From Haloarcula sebkhae (lineage in GTDB: Archaea > Halobacteriota > Halobacteria > Halobacteriales > Haloarculaceae), in contig NZ_BMPD01000008.1 in the NCBI RefSeq assembly GCF_014647415.1, forward strand, positions 62,001 to 126,000: DNA of 64,000 nucleotides. Reading direction: 5' to 3'. The notes under the pieces were generated by a model. It searched no databases and was not told where the DNA came from. It saw only the letters and a program-made list of their open reading frames with translations. Positions within the stretch are counted from its first letter, which is position 1. Every line of letters begins with the position of its first letter. Positions 33,490-41,168 of this stretch are shown piece after piece. Both the position numbers and the translations under genes were made by a program.

Positions 33490-34539
33490 CTAGTCGTCGG
33501 CTTCCGCAGCGGCTTCGGACTCCGCCTCGGCGGCGGCCTCGGCCTGTGATTCGAGGTACTCGTCGGCGTCGATGGCGGCTTTACAGCCCATCCCGGCGGC
33601 GGTAACGGCCTGCTGGTAGTGGTAGTCGACCACGTCGCCGGCACCGAAGATACCGTCTACGTCGGTGGCGGTCTGGTCGCCGCCGGTGCCGCCGTGGGTC
33701 TGGATGTAGCCGGTATCGTCCAGTTCGACACCAGTGTCTTCGAGATAGTCGGTGTTCGGCGTGTGGCCGATAGCGATGAAGACTGCCCCGACGTCGAAAT
33801 CGAAGGTTTCGGTCCCCTCGTCGTCGAGCTTCTCGCTGGGATGGCCCTCGTCGTTCCGTGCGAGGGTGACGTGGTCGACCCCGTCCTCGGGGGAGCCGTG
33901 CATTTCCAGCAGTTCGGTGTTGCGCATGATCTCGATTTCACCCTCGTCGACCTTCTGCTGGACGCGGTCGATCCAGTAGTCCTCTGCGCGGAACTCCTCG
34001 CGGCGGTGTGCGATGTAGACGGTGTCGGCGAACTTCGTGAGGAAGTGGGCCTCTTCCATGGCCGCATCGCCGCCGCCGACGACGAGCATGTCCTCGCCGC
34101 GGAAGAACGCGCCGTCGCAGGTCGCACACGTCGAGACGCCGTAGCCCATCAGCTCGTCCTCGCCGGGGACGCCAAGCGTGCGGGCGCTGGCTCCGGAGGC
34201 GGCGATGAAGGCATCGCAGGTGTACACGTCACCGTTCGACAGTTCCACGCGGAACGGCCGCTCGCTGTCGTCGATGTCGTCGACGATACCGTGTTCGAGT
34301 TCAGCCCCGAAGCGCTCGGCCTGCTCTTTCATATTGTTGATGAGGTCCGGACCGGAGAGGCCCTCGGGGAAGCCGGGGAAGTTCTCGACCTCGCTGGTCA
34401 GCGTGAGCTGCCCACCAGGTTCGTCGCCTTCCAGAACGAGTGGGTCGTTGTTGCTTCTGGCGGCGTAGATGGCTGCTGTCAGTCCCGCTGCGCCCGTGCC
34501 AGCGACGATGAGTCGTCGGTGTTCGACCGATTCTGTCAT
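33490..34539 (-). CDS. trxB: thioredoxin-disulfide reductase
   Basis: The 349-residue flavoprotein has the N-terminal FAD motif GTGAAGLTAA (14-23), the redox pair CATC (138-141), the NADPH motif GGGDAAMEEA and the late FAD-contact GIFGAGDVVD. It transfers electrons from NAD(P)H to thioredoxin in the cytosol. The C-terminal tail is an Ala/Glu-rich extension of about 25 residues not needed for the fold. A thioredoxin-like gene is elsewhere in this window (46993-47382). Confidence 0.93.
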   Translation of the reverse strand: MTESVEHRRLIVAGTGAAGLTAAIYAARSNNDPLVLEGDEPGGQLTLTSEVENFPGFPEGLSGPDLINNMKEQAERFGAELEHGIVDDIDDSERPFRVELSNGDVYTCDAFIAASGASARTLGVPGEDELMGYGVSTCATCDGAFFRGEDMLVVGGGDAAMEEAHFLTKFADTVYIAHRREEFRAEDYWIDRVQQKVDEGEIEIMRNTELLEMHGSPEDGVDHVTLARNDEGHPSEKLDDEGTETFDFDVGAVFIAIGHTPNTDYLEDTGVELDDTGYIQTHGGTGGDQTATDVDGIFGAGDVVDYHYQQAVTAAGMGCKAAIDADEYLESQAEAAAEAESEAAAEADD

Positions 34540-34640
34540 TAGCCAAGTTAGACTACCAGGCCGTATTTAGCTTGTGTTGTCGTGCGCCAAACTCGCATCG
34601 GGACGACACGCTTAGGCCGCTGCCACCGTTCGCTGGGGGT

Positions 34641-34925
34641 ATGGCCGCAGATCTCGAAGAGAAGACCGATCGCTACGAGGGACTGCTTGCGGAGGCACTT
34701 GACGCGGCATCAGTCGCGCCCCCCGAAGGGACGCCGATGCACGACGCCGCCCTAGACTGTGAGGAGATGGCGTCGTCGTACCTGGCGGACGGTCGCCACT
34801 TCAGGGACGACGACGACCTCGTGAACGCGCTGGCATCGTTCTCGTACGGGCACGCGTGGCTGGACGCGGGCGCACGCATCGGCCTGTTTGACGTGCCGAC
34901 CGAGGGGCATCTGTTTACGGTCTGA
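34641..34925 (+). CDS. DUF357 domain protein
   Basis: The 94-residue, mainly helical protein matches the DUF357 family of archaea: an N-terminal helix with EEKTDRYEGLLAEAL, then MASSYLADGRHF and the conserved DLVNALASFSYGHAWLDAG. The family resembles HEPN-like helical bundles and has no assigned function. The start at 34641 is 11 bases after the purine-poor TTCGCTGGGGGT; upstream in-frame codons are not conserved-looking. Confidence 0.8.
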   Translation: MAADLEEKTDRYEGLLAEALDAASVAPPEGTPMHDAALDCEEMASSYLADGRHFRDDDDLVNALASFSYGHAWLDAGARIGLFDVPTEGHLFTV

Positions 34926-34999
34926 AACTATGGTCTAATTTGGGTCCCAGTTCGGAAACCGACTAAGTGTCAACAGTCCTCCGAATCCCATGGGTTTCC

Positions 35000-35521
35000 A
35001 TGAAACGGACCAGACGCGGTGTCCTACGGAGTATCGGTGCCGGAACAGCAATCGCAGTCGGTGGCGTCGGTACCGTGAGTGCCGCGCCGCCGAGAGACGG
35101 TGAGACGATTGCCGACATTGCCTCGAATGACGGCCGATTCACGATTCTGGTTGCGGCACTGGATGAAGCAGATCTTGTGGAGACGCTCGACGGAAACAGA
35201 CAGCTGACAGTGTTTGCGCCAACCAATGCGGCGTTCAAAACCTTGCTGAGCGACTTAGGTATTAGCAAGGAGGAGCTGTTGAACCGAGACGATCTCGATG
35301 AAATCCTTACGTACCACGTTGCTCCAGGTCGTCGCGACGCCGAGTCGGTCACCACTTCCGACGAGGTGCCGACACTGAACGGAGCGAAAATATATGTCGA
35401 TGGGACTGTTCTCAATGGCGGCCAGGCCAAAATTTTCGAGACGAACATCGAGGCCTCGAATGGATACATCCACGCGATCAACGGCGACAACGTTGATGGC
35501 GCCGGTGTCTTGCTCCCATAG
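35000..35521 (+). CDS. exported fasciclin domain protein
   Basis: The 173-residue protein begins with a Tat signal (KRTRRGVLRSIGAGTAIAVGG) ending near Ala32, and the rest is a single FAS1 domain: DIASNDGRFTILVAALDEADL, the H1-like TVFAPTNAAF motif, LTYHVAPG and the C-terminal NGYIHAIN. It is probably secreted folded and could act in adhesion or matrix contact. It has no lipobox, so may be free outside the cell. Starting at 35000 places the twin arginines at residues 5-6. Confidence 0.85.
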   Translation: MKRTRRGVLRSIGAGTAIAVGGVGTVSAAPPRDGETIADIASNDGRFTILVAALDEADLVETLDGNRQLTVFAPTNAAFKTLLSDLGISKEELLNRDDLDEILTYHVAPGRRDAESVTTSDEVPTLNGAKIYVDGTVLNGGQAKIFETNIEASNGYIHAINGDNVDGAGVLLP

Positions 35522-35602
35522 GCCAGCGCACAGTACAGTTTGCGTGGTCATGACAGTGGACCGGAACGGCTCTCTCCCGATGTCTACCTACCCCTTGCTC
35601 GG

Positions 35603-35616
35603 TCGGGTCGACCCGA
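35603..35616. promoter_or_regulatory. 14-bp perfect palindrome upstream of the winged-helix gene
   Basis: TCGGGTCGACCCGA is fully self-complementary and lies about 105 bases before the regulator gene start. It may be an operator for that regulator. It could also arise by chance in GC-rich DNA. Confidence 0.35.
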
Positions 35617-35721
35617 TCCCCATCACTTCCGCTGATGCCTGGCTGCCCCGGTTTCGGTCGTAGGCAGCTATCATGGATTCGGCCAGAGGATATACGTGTG
35701 ACCGGAGAGATAGGTTCGCTG

Positions 35722-35997
35722 ATGGAGGGTGTCCTCTGGTACGTCCTCTCCGGGACCCGTGGGGGGCCAAACAGAGCCCGTATCCTCAAGACCCTCAAGC
35801 GACGGCCCCGGAATGCCAACCAACTAGCGGAGGACCTCAACCTTGACTACAAAACTGTCCGGCACCACCTCGACGTGCTGTTGGACAACGGCGTCGTTGA
35901 CAACACCGGCGGCGACTACGGTTCTGTCTGCATGTTGACAGACAGGACCGAACAGTACTGGGACACTATCGAGGAAATCATCGCGGAGATCGAGTGA
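35722..35997 (+). CDS. winged helix-turn-helix transcriptional regulator
   Basis: The 91-residue protein is a compact ArsR-like winged helix: SGTRGGPNRARILKTLK, then the recognition segment NANQLAEDLNLDYKTVRHHL and a wing near GDYGSVCML. This matches a common haloarchaeal HTH family often encoded next to a small membrane protein, as here. It should bind DNA as a dimer. The start is uncertain: ATG 35722 gives MEGVLWYVLSGTRGG; an in-frame GTG at 35698 is possible. Confidence 0.82.
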   Translation: MEGVLWYVLSGTRGGPNRARILKTLKRRPRNANQLAEDLNLDYKTVRHHLDVLLDNGVVDNTGGDYGSVCMLTDRTEQYWDTIEEIIAEIE

Positions 35998-36052
35998 CAA
36001 TGGCTGAAAGCAAGAACGGAGTTTTACCACGAGCCGGCATAGGGGGGCACAG

Positions 36053-36355
36053 ATGGCAGTCTGGATGACCGCGGCGAGTGTCGCCTCCGCGCTTAATGTC
36101 GTTGTGCTGCTGATGCTGCTGTCAGTCTGGGCCCGGAACTACCTAACGGTGCGCTCGAAGCACGCGCTGGGACTGACCGTCTTCGGGCTCCTGTTGCTCG
36201 CCGAGAACTGCCTGTCCGTCTACTATTATGTCCTTGATCCAGAGGTCGCCGTCTTGTTGCGAAGCGCCGCACCTGTCGCCGGCCGCGCAATGACGTTTGT
36301 CGCGATACTGGAACTCGGTGGGCTACTGTTTCTGGCGTGGATCTCGCTCGACTGA
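36053..36355 (+). CDS. small three-helix membrane protein
   Basis: The 100-residue product has three hydrophobic helices (about 5-26, 38-62 and 76-98) separated by short basic loops. It follows the winged-helix regulator by 55 bases on the same strand, an arrangement that recurs in haloarchaea as I recall it, and so may be its membrane partner or target. No catalytic motif is seen. Confidence 0.75.
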   Translation: MAVWMTAASVASALNVVVLLMLLSVWARNYLTVRSKHALGLTVFGLLLLAENCLSVYYYVLDPEVAVLLRSAAPVAGRAMTFVAILELGGLLFLAWISLD

Positions 36356-36832
36356 GCAGTCGCCACGATCCCCCTCAGACAGGGGCTGTCGCTGCATGAA
36401 TGTATGTACCTGGTACGTAATTATAACCAAGCTGTATTGACTGGTAACATCGCTTTTTATATCTCATCACTCCCCCACGATGTGCGGAACCACACTGTGA
36501 CTCCCGCTGACCCGGTAATTCCGGGACCCACTCGCCGTTCTCGACTGAACTGGAGTGGATGGAGCAAGGCGTGGGCTGGTCGTTCAGCGCCGTACCGACG
36601 GAGTCACACGGCGTTGCAGTCCCCCGATTACGCGTCAAGTTCAGGAGTTGGCGGTCACCGCCAAGGTTATATATCTCTACAGGGGCCATGCTATACCCTA
36701 TCACGCCGTCATACTGCGGTTTATGCCGAAAATCGGAGAAAGATTTATATACTTTACGGACTAACTATAGGGTAAGACAAACCCCCAATCAGTCTTAAAA
36801 TTTCTGCACCCGGCAGAACAGGACTCCCAATC
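36356..36832 (+). promoter_or_regulatory. long gap upstream of tfb with three TATA-like boxes
   Basis: This 477-base gap is locally AT-rich. I see no haloarchaeal-looking gene on either strand. Three plus-strand TATA-like elements occur: TTTTTATA near 36454-36461, GTTATATA near 36666-36673 and TTTATATAC near 36744-36752. The last is about 80 bases before the tfb ATG, giving a leader of roughly 55 bases. TACCCTAT (36694-36701) and ATAGGGTA (36767-36774) form an eight-base inverted repeat bracketing the third TATA box. Confidence 0.45.
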
Positions 36833-37801
36833 ATGAGTGAATCAACAACGCGGACAAGCACACGAGAACGAGACGAGCAAATCACCGAATCGACAGAACA
36901 GGAGGCCGTAGAGACCTGCCCCGAATGTAGTGGGAATGTCGTTACGGACACTGAGCACGGCGAAACAGTCTGTGAAGACTGTGGGCTGGTCGTCGAGGAG
37001 GACGAGATCGACCACGGACCGGAGTGGCGGGCGTTCAACTCCGCAGAGAAGGATCGCAAGTCCCGCGTCGGCGCGCCGACGACGAACATGATGCACGACA
37101 AGGGGCTCTCGACGAACATCGGCTGGCAGAACAAGGACGCCTATGGGCGCTCCCTCTCCAGCGAACAGCGGCAGAAGATGCAGCGGCTCCGGACCTGGAA
37201 CGAACGGTTCCGGACCCGTGACTCCAAGGAACGCAACCTCAAGCAGGCACTCGGCGAAATCGACCGGATGGCCTCTGCGCTGGGGCTTCCCCAGAACGTC
37301 CGCGAGACATCCAGCGTCATCTATCGCCGTGCGCTCGGTGACGACCTGCTCCCGGGTCGCTCCATCGAGGGCGTTGCCACGTCCGCGCTCTACGCGGCCG
37401 CCCGTATGGCCGGGAATCCCCGGTCGTTGGACGAGATGGCCCGCGTCTCCCGCGTCGAAAAGATGGAACTCACGCGGACCTACCGCTACATCGTCCGAGA
37501 ACTCAGCCTCGAAGTCCAGCCGGCGGACCCGGAACACTACCTCCCGCGGTTCATCTCCGACCTCGGACTCAGCGAGGAGACCCAGCGACAGGCCCGCGAC
37601 CTCGTCGAAGGTGCTCGTCAGTCGGGGATGCTCTCCGGCAAATCGCCGGTCGGCATCGCAGCCGCGGCCGTCTACGCCGCCGCGTTGCTGACCAACGAGA
37701 AGGTCACACAGAGCCAGGTCAGCGACGTCGCTGACATCTCTGAAGTGACTATCCGAAACCGATACAAGGAGCTCCTCGAAGCCGAAGATCTTCCGGCCTG
37801 A
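36833..37801 (+). CDS. tfb: transcription initiation factor TFB
   Basis: The 322-residue protein is an archaeal TFB: an N-terminal zinc ribbon with Cys29, Cys32, Cys47 and Cys50, the B-finger/linker region (GPEWRAFNSAEKDRKSRVG), and two cyclin-like repeats (about 125-215 and 220-315) with a final TIRNRYKELLE helix for BRE recognition. It brings RNA polymerase to TATA-bound TBP. Haloarchaea encode several TFBs; which one this is cannot be told. The long upstream gap suggests it is tightly regulated. Confidence 0.93.
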   Translation: MSESTTRTSTRERDEQITESTEQEAVETCPECSGNVVTDTEHGETVCEDCGLVVEEDEIDHGPEWRAFNSAEKDRKSRVGAPTTNMMHDKGLSTNIGWQNKDAYGRSLSSEQRQKMQRLRTWNERFRTRDSKERNLKQALGEIDRMASALGLPQNVRETSSVIYRRALGDDLLPGRSIEGVATSALYAAARMAGNPRSLDEMARVSRVEKMELTRTYRYIVRELSLEVQPADPEHYLPRFISDLGLSEETQRQARDLVEGARQSGMLSGKSPVGIAAAAVYAAALLTNEKVTQSQVSDVADISEVTIRNRYKELLEAEDLPA

Positions 37802-37874
37802 CGCTCGAGTGAAGGCAGACTAATGGGGAGACGACAAGGCTTTTTATCATTGGCTATGTGTGTGAGTAACATAC

Positions 37875-38054
37875 ATGGAGGAAGCGTACGTGCGATTGCT
37901 CTGTCCTGAGTGTAAGAAAGACTGGGAATCGACGCCGACAGATTTGCCGCGACACGACACGACGTTCCACTGCCCGAACTGTCACGCGAGCCATCGGCTC
38001 GCTGTTTTCACTCGTACGGAAAACGACTTGCAGACGCTGAAAGGACTGCAGTAA
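37875..38054 (+). CDS. small zinc-finger protein of 59 residues
   Basis: The product has two Cys pairs, CPEC (10-13) and CPNC (33-36), spaced to form one zinc ribbon, followed by His residues and a basic-to-polar tail ending LKGLQ. Haloarchaea have many such single-ribbon proteins. ATG 37875 is just after the run TGTGTGTGAGTAACATAC and about 30 bases downstream of TTTTTATCATT. Its stop is adjacent to the convergent aIF2-beta stop. Confidence 0.8.
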   Translation: MEEAYVRLLCPECKKDWESTPTDLPRHDTTFHCPNCHASHRLAVFTRTENDLQTLKGLQ

Positions 38055-38465
38055 CTACTCGCTCGTCGCCGAGCGTGCGCCACACGCCTCACAGCGGAGC
38101 AACAGCGCACCCTGTTCCCGCTCCAGTTGCGTGTCGGGCAGTCCACACTCCGAGCAGAGCACGAACTCGTCGACGTAGTCGTCGATGGACGCCTCGATAC
38201 GGTCGGCATCGAACTCACCGGTCAGTCGTGCCCGTCCGCTTTCGTCGATGTGGCCGCTCGTCCCGAGGTCGTTCTGGAGGAACTTCATCACGTGGTCGTC
38301 CTCGCGTCCGAGTCGGGAACACGTCGACTGGAAGTTCTCGTAGACGGTGACGTTCCCCTCCTGTCGGACATCTGGATCGGGAACCTCGAACCGCTCGCTT
38401 GTGCCGTCGATCTCGGGCGTCTCCTCCATCGCCCGGTCGAGCATATCGTCGTATTCCATACTCAT
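38055..38465 (-). CDS. translation initiation factor aIF2 subunit beta
   Basis: The 136-residue protein matches archaeal aIF2-beta: an N-terminal helix, a central alpha-beta domain (NVTVYENFQSTCSRLGREDDHVMKFLQNDLGTSG pattern) and a C-terminal zinc finger (CSECGLPDTQLERE ... CEACGARS). It is part of the heterotrimer delivering initiator tRNA to the ribosome. The length is typical. A small gene and a strong inverted repeat lie upstream on the same strand. Confidence 0.93.
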   Translation of the reverse strand: MSMEYDDMLDRAMEETPEIDGTSERFEVPDPDVRQEGNVTVYENFQSTCSRLGREDDHVMKFLQNDLGTSGHIDESGRARLTGEFDADRIEASIDDYVDEFVLCSECGLPDTQLEREQGALLLRCEACGARSATSE

Positions 38466-38495
38466 ACGTCACAGAGCGGTCAACAAAAACTTTTC

Positions 38496-38577
38496 ATACG
38501 GATTGTTGGAGCGATTTACCGGTCTGTGTCGACCTCGAGACCGGCGCTATCCGGAAATAATCTACAACAATCCGTAT
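38496..38577. repeat. 13-bp perfect inverted repeat with nested 7-bp repeat upstream of aIF2-beta
   Basis: ATACGGATTGTTG (38496-38508) and CAACAATCCGTAT (38565-38577) are exact reverse complements 56 bases apart. Nested inside, CCGGTCT (38519-38525) and AGACCGG (38538-38544) form another perfect stem. The segment lies between the upstream small gene stop and the aIF2-beta start, so could be a terminator/leader structure, a paired operator or a tiny mobile-element remnant. Confidence 0.55.
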
Positions 38578-38593
38578 CAGCCGGTAGCTGCCG

Positions 38594-38767
38594 TTATCGC
38601 CAGGCTGTAAGTGTACAGGTCTCGTCCGCTACCATCGAAATCCAGGTGTCATCGTGGGCAATATCGGCGATGACGAACCGCTGCTGGCCGTCGACATCGT
38701 CGACAGCACACATCACATCAGACGCAGTGCCCGACCGACGGGTGGGACGTTCAACCTCGTAAGACAC
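38594..38767 (-). CDS. small conserved haloarchaeal protein of 57 residues, GTG start
   Basis: Reading the minus strand from the GTG at 38767 to TAA at 38594-38596 gives a 57-residue acidic protein whose core is CAVDDVDGQQRFVIADIA followed by HDDTWISM and a Trp-Arg end. I recall a family of small haloarchaeal proteins with the pattern VDD...YVIADIS.DDAW; this is from memory. An in-frame TGA nine codons upstream limits the start; ATG at 38713 would give a shorter 39-residue product lacking the polar N-terminus. Confidence 0.6.
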   Translation of the reverse strand: MSYEVERPTRRSGTASDVMCAVDDVDGQQRFVIADIAHDDTWISMVADETCTLTAWR

Positions 38768-38819
38768 AATTGTTCATCTAGGATGTGCGGTAATGAATGT
38801 GTCGTACTCGTTTCGTCTT

Positions 38820-38891
38820 TTGATACTCCGAAACCCGACCGCTTACGCAACAAAACGTCTTGAGTATTGCTATTGCCGTTGTGAGTATCAA
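38820..38891. repeat. 9-bp inverted repeat upstream of the small gene
   Basis: TTGATACTC (38820-38828) and GAGTATCAA (38883-38891) are exact reverse complements with a 54-base spacer, close to the geometry of the repeat at 38496-38577. It lies between thyX and the small minus-strand gene, about 50 bases ahead of that gene. The rest of 38768-38965 shows no gene. Confidence 0.35.
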
Positions 38892-38965
38892 GGCCGATTC
38901 GACAATCGACGGTACTCACCGTCGGAGACAGCCGTTCTAAATCACCACGAGAAGCTCCGGAAGTG

Positions 38966-39709
38966 TCAGGGTGCGAGGCGGTTCTTGCGTCCCTTCATCT
39001 CCCGTTCGTAGTAATCGAAGGTCTTCGGACACCAGTCGGCCGCCAGGTCGAGCATCTCCTCTGTCATCTCCCGAATCTCCCACTGTGCGTCCGCCGCGGC
39101 TCGCATATCCGCGACGTGCATCAACATCCGGGCGTTCATCGACATCACGATGTTCACCTTGGTGCCGATCGGCAGTACGAACCGGGCGTCTTCCGGCGGC
39201 ATTCCCAGCTCAAGCAGTTCCTGGTACGATTCGACCGCCTGCTCGATGGTATCCTTGAATATCTCTGTGCGCTTCTCGAACTCCTCGTCGGAGACGCTCG
39301 CTTTCTGCTGATTCCGGCCGATCCAGTCCGGGTCCGTCGCGGACGGCGGGGTCACGACCAATTCACCCTCACGGACGGCCTCGGGGTCTATGTCGTCGAA
39401 GGAGACGTACCGCATCGACTGCACGTCGAAGGAGACGTGTCGATGACGGGTGATTTGGGCCATACAGGAGCGGGAAACGCCTTCCACGGCGAAGGTGGCC
39501 TGCGCGTGTTCGAAGGGGCCGAAGTGGCCGTGGTCGAGCAGATGCCCGATGAGCGTTTCCTTTTTATCGTCGAGGGTGTCGCCGTCGACCTCAGCCATCG
39601 TCGCTTCGAACGACTGGCTGCCGACGGAGGTGTCGCTGTAGTCGTTGCGTGCTGCCTTGCAGATGAGATCCTCGGGGTCGTCTGTCGCTTCGAGCAGCTT
39701 TACGTCCAT
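38966..39709 (-). CDS. thyX: flavin-dependent thymidylate synthase
   Basis: The 247-residue protein has the ThyX signature RHRHVSFDVQSMRY beginning at residue 88, the FAD/dUMP contact region GPFEHAQATF and the C-terminal LPIGTKVNIVMSMNARMLMHV segment. It methylates dUMP to dTMP using methylenetetrahydrofolate and reduced flavin. The length is normal. No folate gene is adjacent; the next gene downstream in the transcript direction is separated by a 500-base gap. Confidence 0.95.
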   Translation of the reverse strand: MDVKLLEATDDPEDLICKAARNDYSDTSVGSQSFEATMAEVDGDTLDDKKETLIGHLLDHGHFGPFEHAQATFAVEGVSRSCMAQITRHRHVSFDVQSMRYVSFDDIDPEAVREGELVVTPPSATDPDWIGRNQQKASVSDEEFEKRTEIFKDTIEQAVESYQELLELGMPPEDARFVLPIGTKVNIVMSMNARMLMHVADMRAAADAQWEIREMTEEMLDLAADWCPKTFDYYEREMKGRKNRLAP

Positions 39710-39791
39710 ATCGGGTGGGCGAACCGGAGCGGCAAAATACTTCCTTCCCGGACCGACAGGGCGTTCGGACCACCTGTGGATGGCTCCGTAC

Positions 39792-40451
39792 TCAGATGTC
39801 CTGCCAGTCGGTCGGCTCGCCGGCCAGGCCGAGTACGCGGGCCTCTCGGCCGCCGCCCTCCGCGTCGCGCACGTCGATCATCCCGTCGAACGCCTGCTTG
39901 ATGACCTGCAGGGTCTGGTCGTCGTGGGCTCCCGAGTCGATAGTGAATACGCCAATGTAGCCCGCGGAGTCCAGCCGCGAGGACAGCACGTGACAGAACT
40001 TGAAGACGGTCTTCTTGTCCGTGTATGTCAGCATCGTCGACAGCGAGACGAGGGCTAGCCGGCCCTGTTCGTTGCCGGCGTTGTGCAGCCCCTCCAGCGC
40101 CTTCGTGATGCCGATACCGATGCCGGTGAGATCACCGGGCGAAGAGACGTGGTGGGCGTGGGCGTTGCCAATGGCCTCCTCGTCCGTACCACCCTCGCCG
40201 CGACAGTCGATGACACCGAGCTGGGAGCCGTCAAGGTCGGGCACGAGCGATCGGAACTCCTCGACGACGCTGCCCGCGCCGTCACCGGTCGTCACGACCA
40301 CTGCGCCGTCACCCTTGTCCAACCCATCGGCGAGAATATCGTATGCGAGTCGTTCCTTCCCGCTCATTGCTGGGCCGGAGATCAGGATACTAGATCCTGG
40401 CCGGACCTCACTGAGCGCATCGAACTCTAGTACTGAGGTGAGATCATACAT
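39792..40451 (-). CDS. RAD55/KaiC-like ATPase with variant Walker A
   Basis: The 219-residue protein is a single RecA-fold domain of the haloarchaeal KaiC/RAD55-like type: a P-loop SGPAMSGKERL near residue 26 in which GKE replaces the usual GKT/S, a beta strand VVVTTGDG and the segment LALVSLSTMLTYTDKKTVFKF in the Walker B region. Such proteins usually act in signal transduction. The start is uncertain: ATG 40451 avoids overlap, while ATG 40475 overlaps the regulator gene by 14 bases. It is cotranscribed with the HalX-type response regulator upstream. Confidence 0.8.
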   Translation of the reverse strand: MYDLTSVLEFDALSEVRPGSSILISGPAMSGKERLAYDILADGLDKGDGAVVVTTGDGAGSVVEEFRSLVPDLDGSQLGVIDCRGEGGTDEEAIGNAHAHHVSSPGDLTGIGIGITKALEGLHNAGNEQGRLALVSLSTMLTYTDKKTVFKFCHVLSSRLDSAGYIGVFTIDSGAHDDQTLQVIKQAFDGMIDVRDAEGGGREARVLGLAGEPTDWQDI

Positions 40452-40461
40452 TGTTTGTCGC

Positions 40462-41046
40462 TCAGTTGTCTTCATCGTCGCTCAGTCCGCGAAGCGTTGC
40501 GATGAAATCGGAGTCGTCTTCGATGCCACCGAGTGTCTCCGAGAGGTCGTCTCGCATCTCCACGACTCTCTGGGTTAGTTCGTCGTACTGGTCGCTCTCC
40601 GCCAGTTCCGCGCTCGACTTCGTCGCTTCGAGCGTCGCCTGCTTCTCGACGAGTGCGTAGTACTCCTGCAGCAACGAGTCGTACTCGGAGCGGTCGAGCA
40701 GATTGTCGACCGTCTCGTGGAGCTGTTCGCTCCGGATCGGCTTCGAGAGGTATGCATCAAAGCCCATCTCTAGAATATCGAAGTCCGGCTCGACGGCGGT
40801 GACCATCGCTACTCGACAGCCTAAGTTCCGTTCACGTATGCGCTCAAGCACTTCGTCCCCGGAGAGACCGGGCATCATCCGATCGAGCAGGACGACGTCG
40901 ACATCTGCGTCCAGTTGCTCTAGGCCCTCGTCGCCGTTCTGTGCCATGCGGACCTCGTACTCCTGTTGCAGCCACAGTTTGTACGTCTCGGCAACATCTG
41001 GTTCGTCTTCGACGATAAGCACCACAGGTAGGTCCGAATCTGACAT
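40462..41046 (-). CDS. HalX-domain response regulator
   Basis: The 194-residue protein has a receiver domain (about 8-122; EDE near 13-15, phospho-acceptor in VVLLDRMMPG, Thr in VTAVEP, Lys in YLSKPI) followed by the helical HalX domain (YDSLLQEYYALVEKQATLEATKSSAEL pattern) specific to haloarchaea, and an acidic tail. It has no DNA-binding domain, so should signal by protein contact, plausibly with the RAD55-like ATPase that follows it directly. Confidence 0.9.
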   Translation of the reverse strand: MSDSDLPVVLIVEDEPDVAETYKLWLQQEYEVRMAQNGDEGLEQLDADVDVVLLDRMMPGLSGDEVLERIRERNLGCRVAMVTAVEPDFDILEMGFDAYLSKPIRSEQLHETVDNLLDRSEYDSLLQEYYALVEKQATLEATKSSAELAESDQYDELTQRVVEMRDDLSETLGGIEDDSDFIATLRGLSDDEDN

Positions 41047-41168
41047 AATGTTCTACTATCCCCCGTTTGCATATCCACGTACATAGCCCTGTGGGTGCGG
41101 GCGTGCAGCGCGTCTCGGCCGGTGACAGAACGATACCCACATCCGGGACGACGGTCAATAGGCGGGTA

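Noticed and set aside
36404-36775. 123-codon plus-strand frame upstream of tfb
   Set aside because: It runs through TATA-like boxes, is not acidic and has no recognisable domain; more likely promoter DNA.
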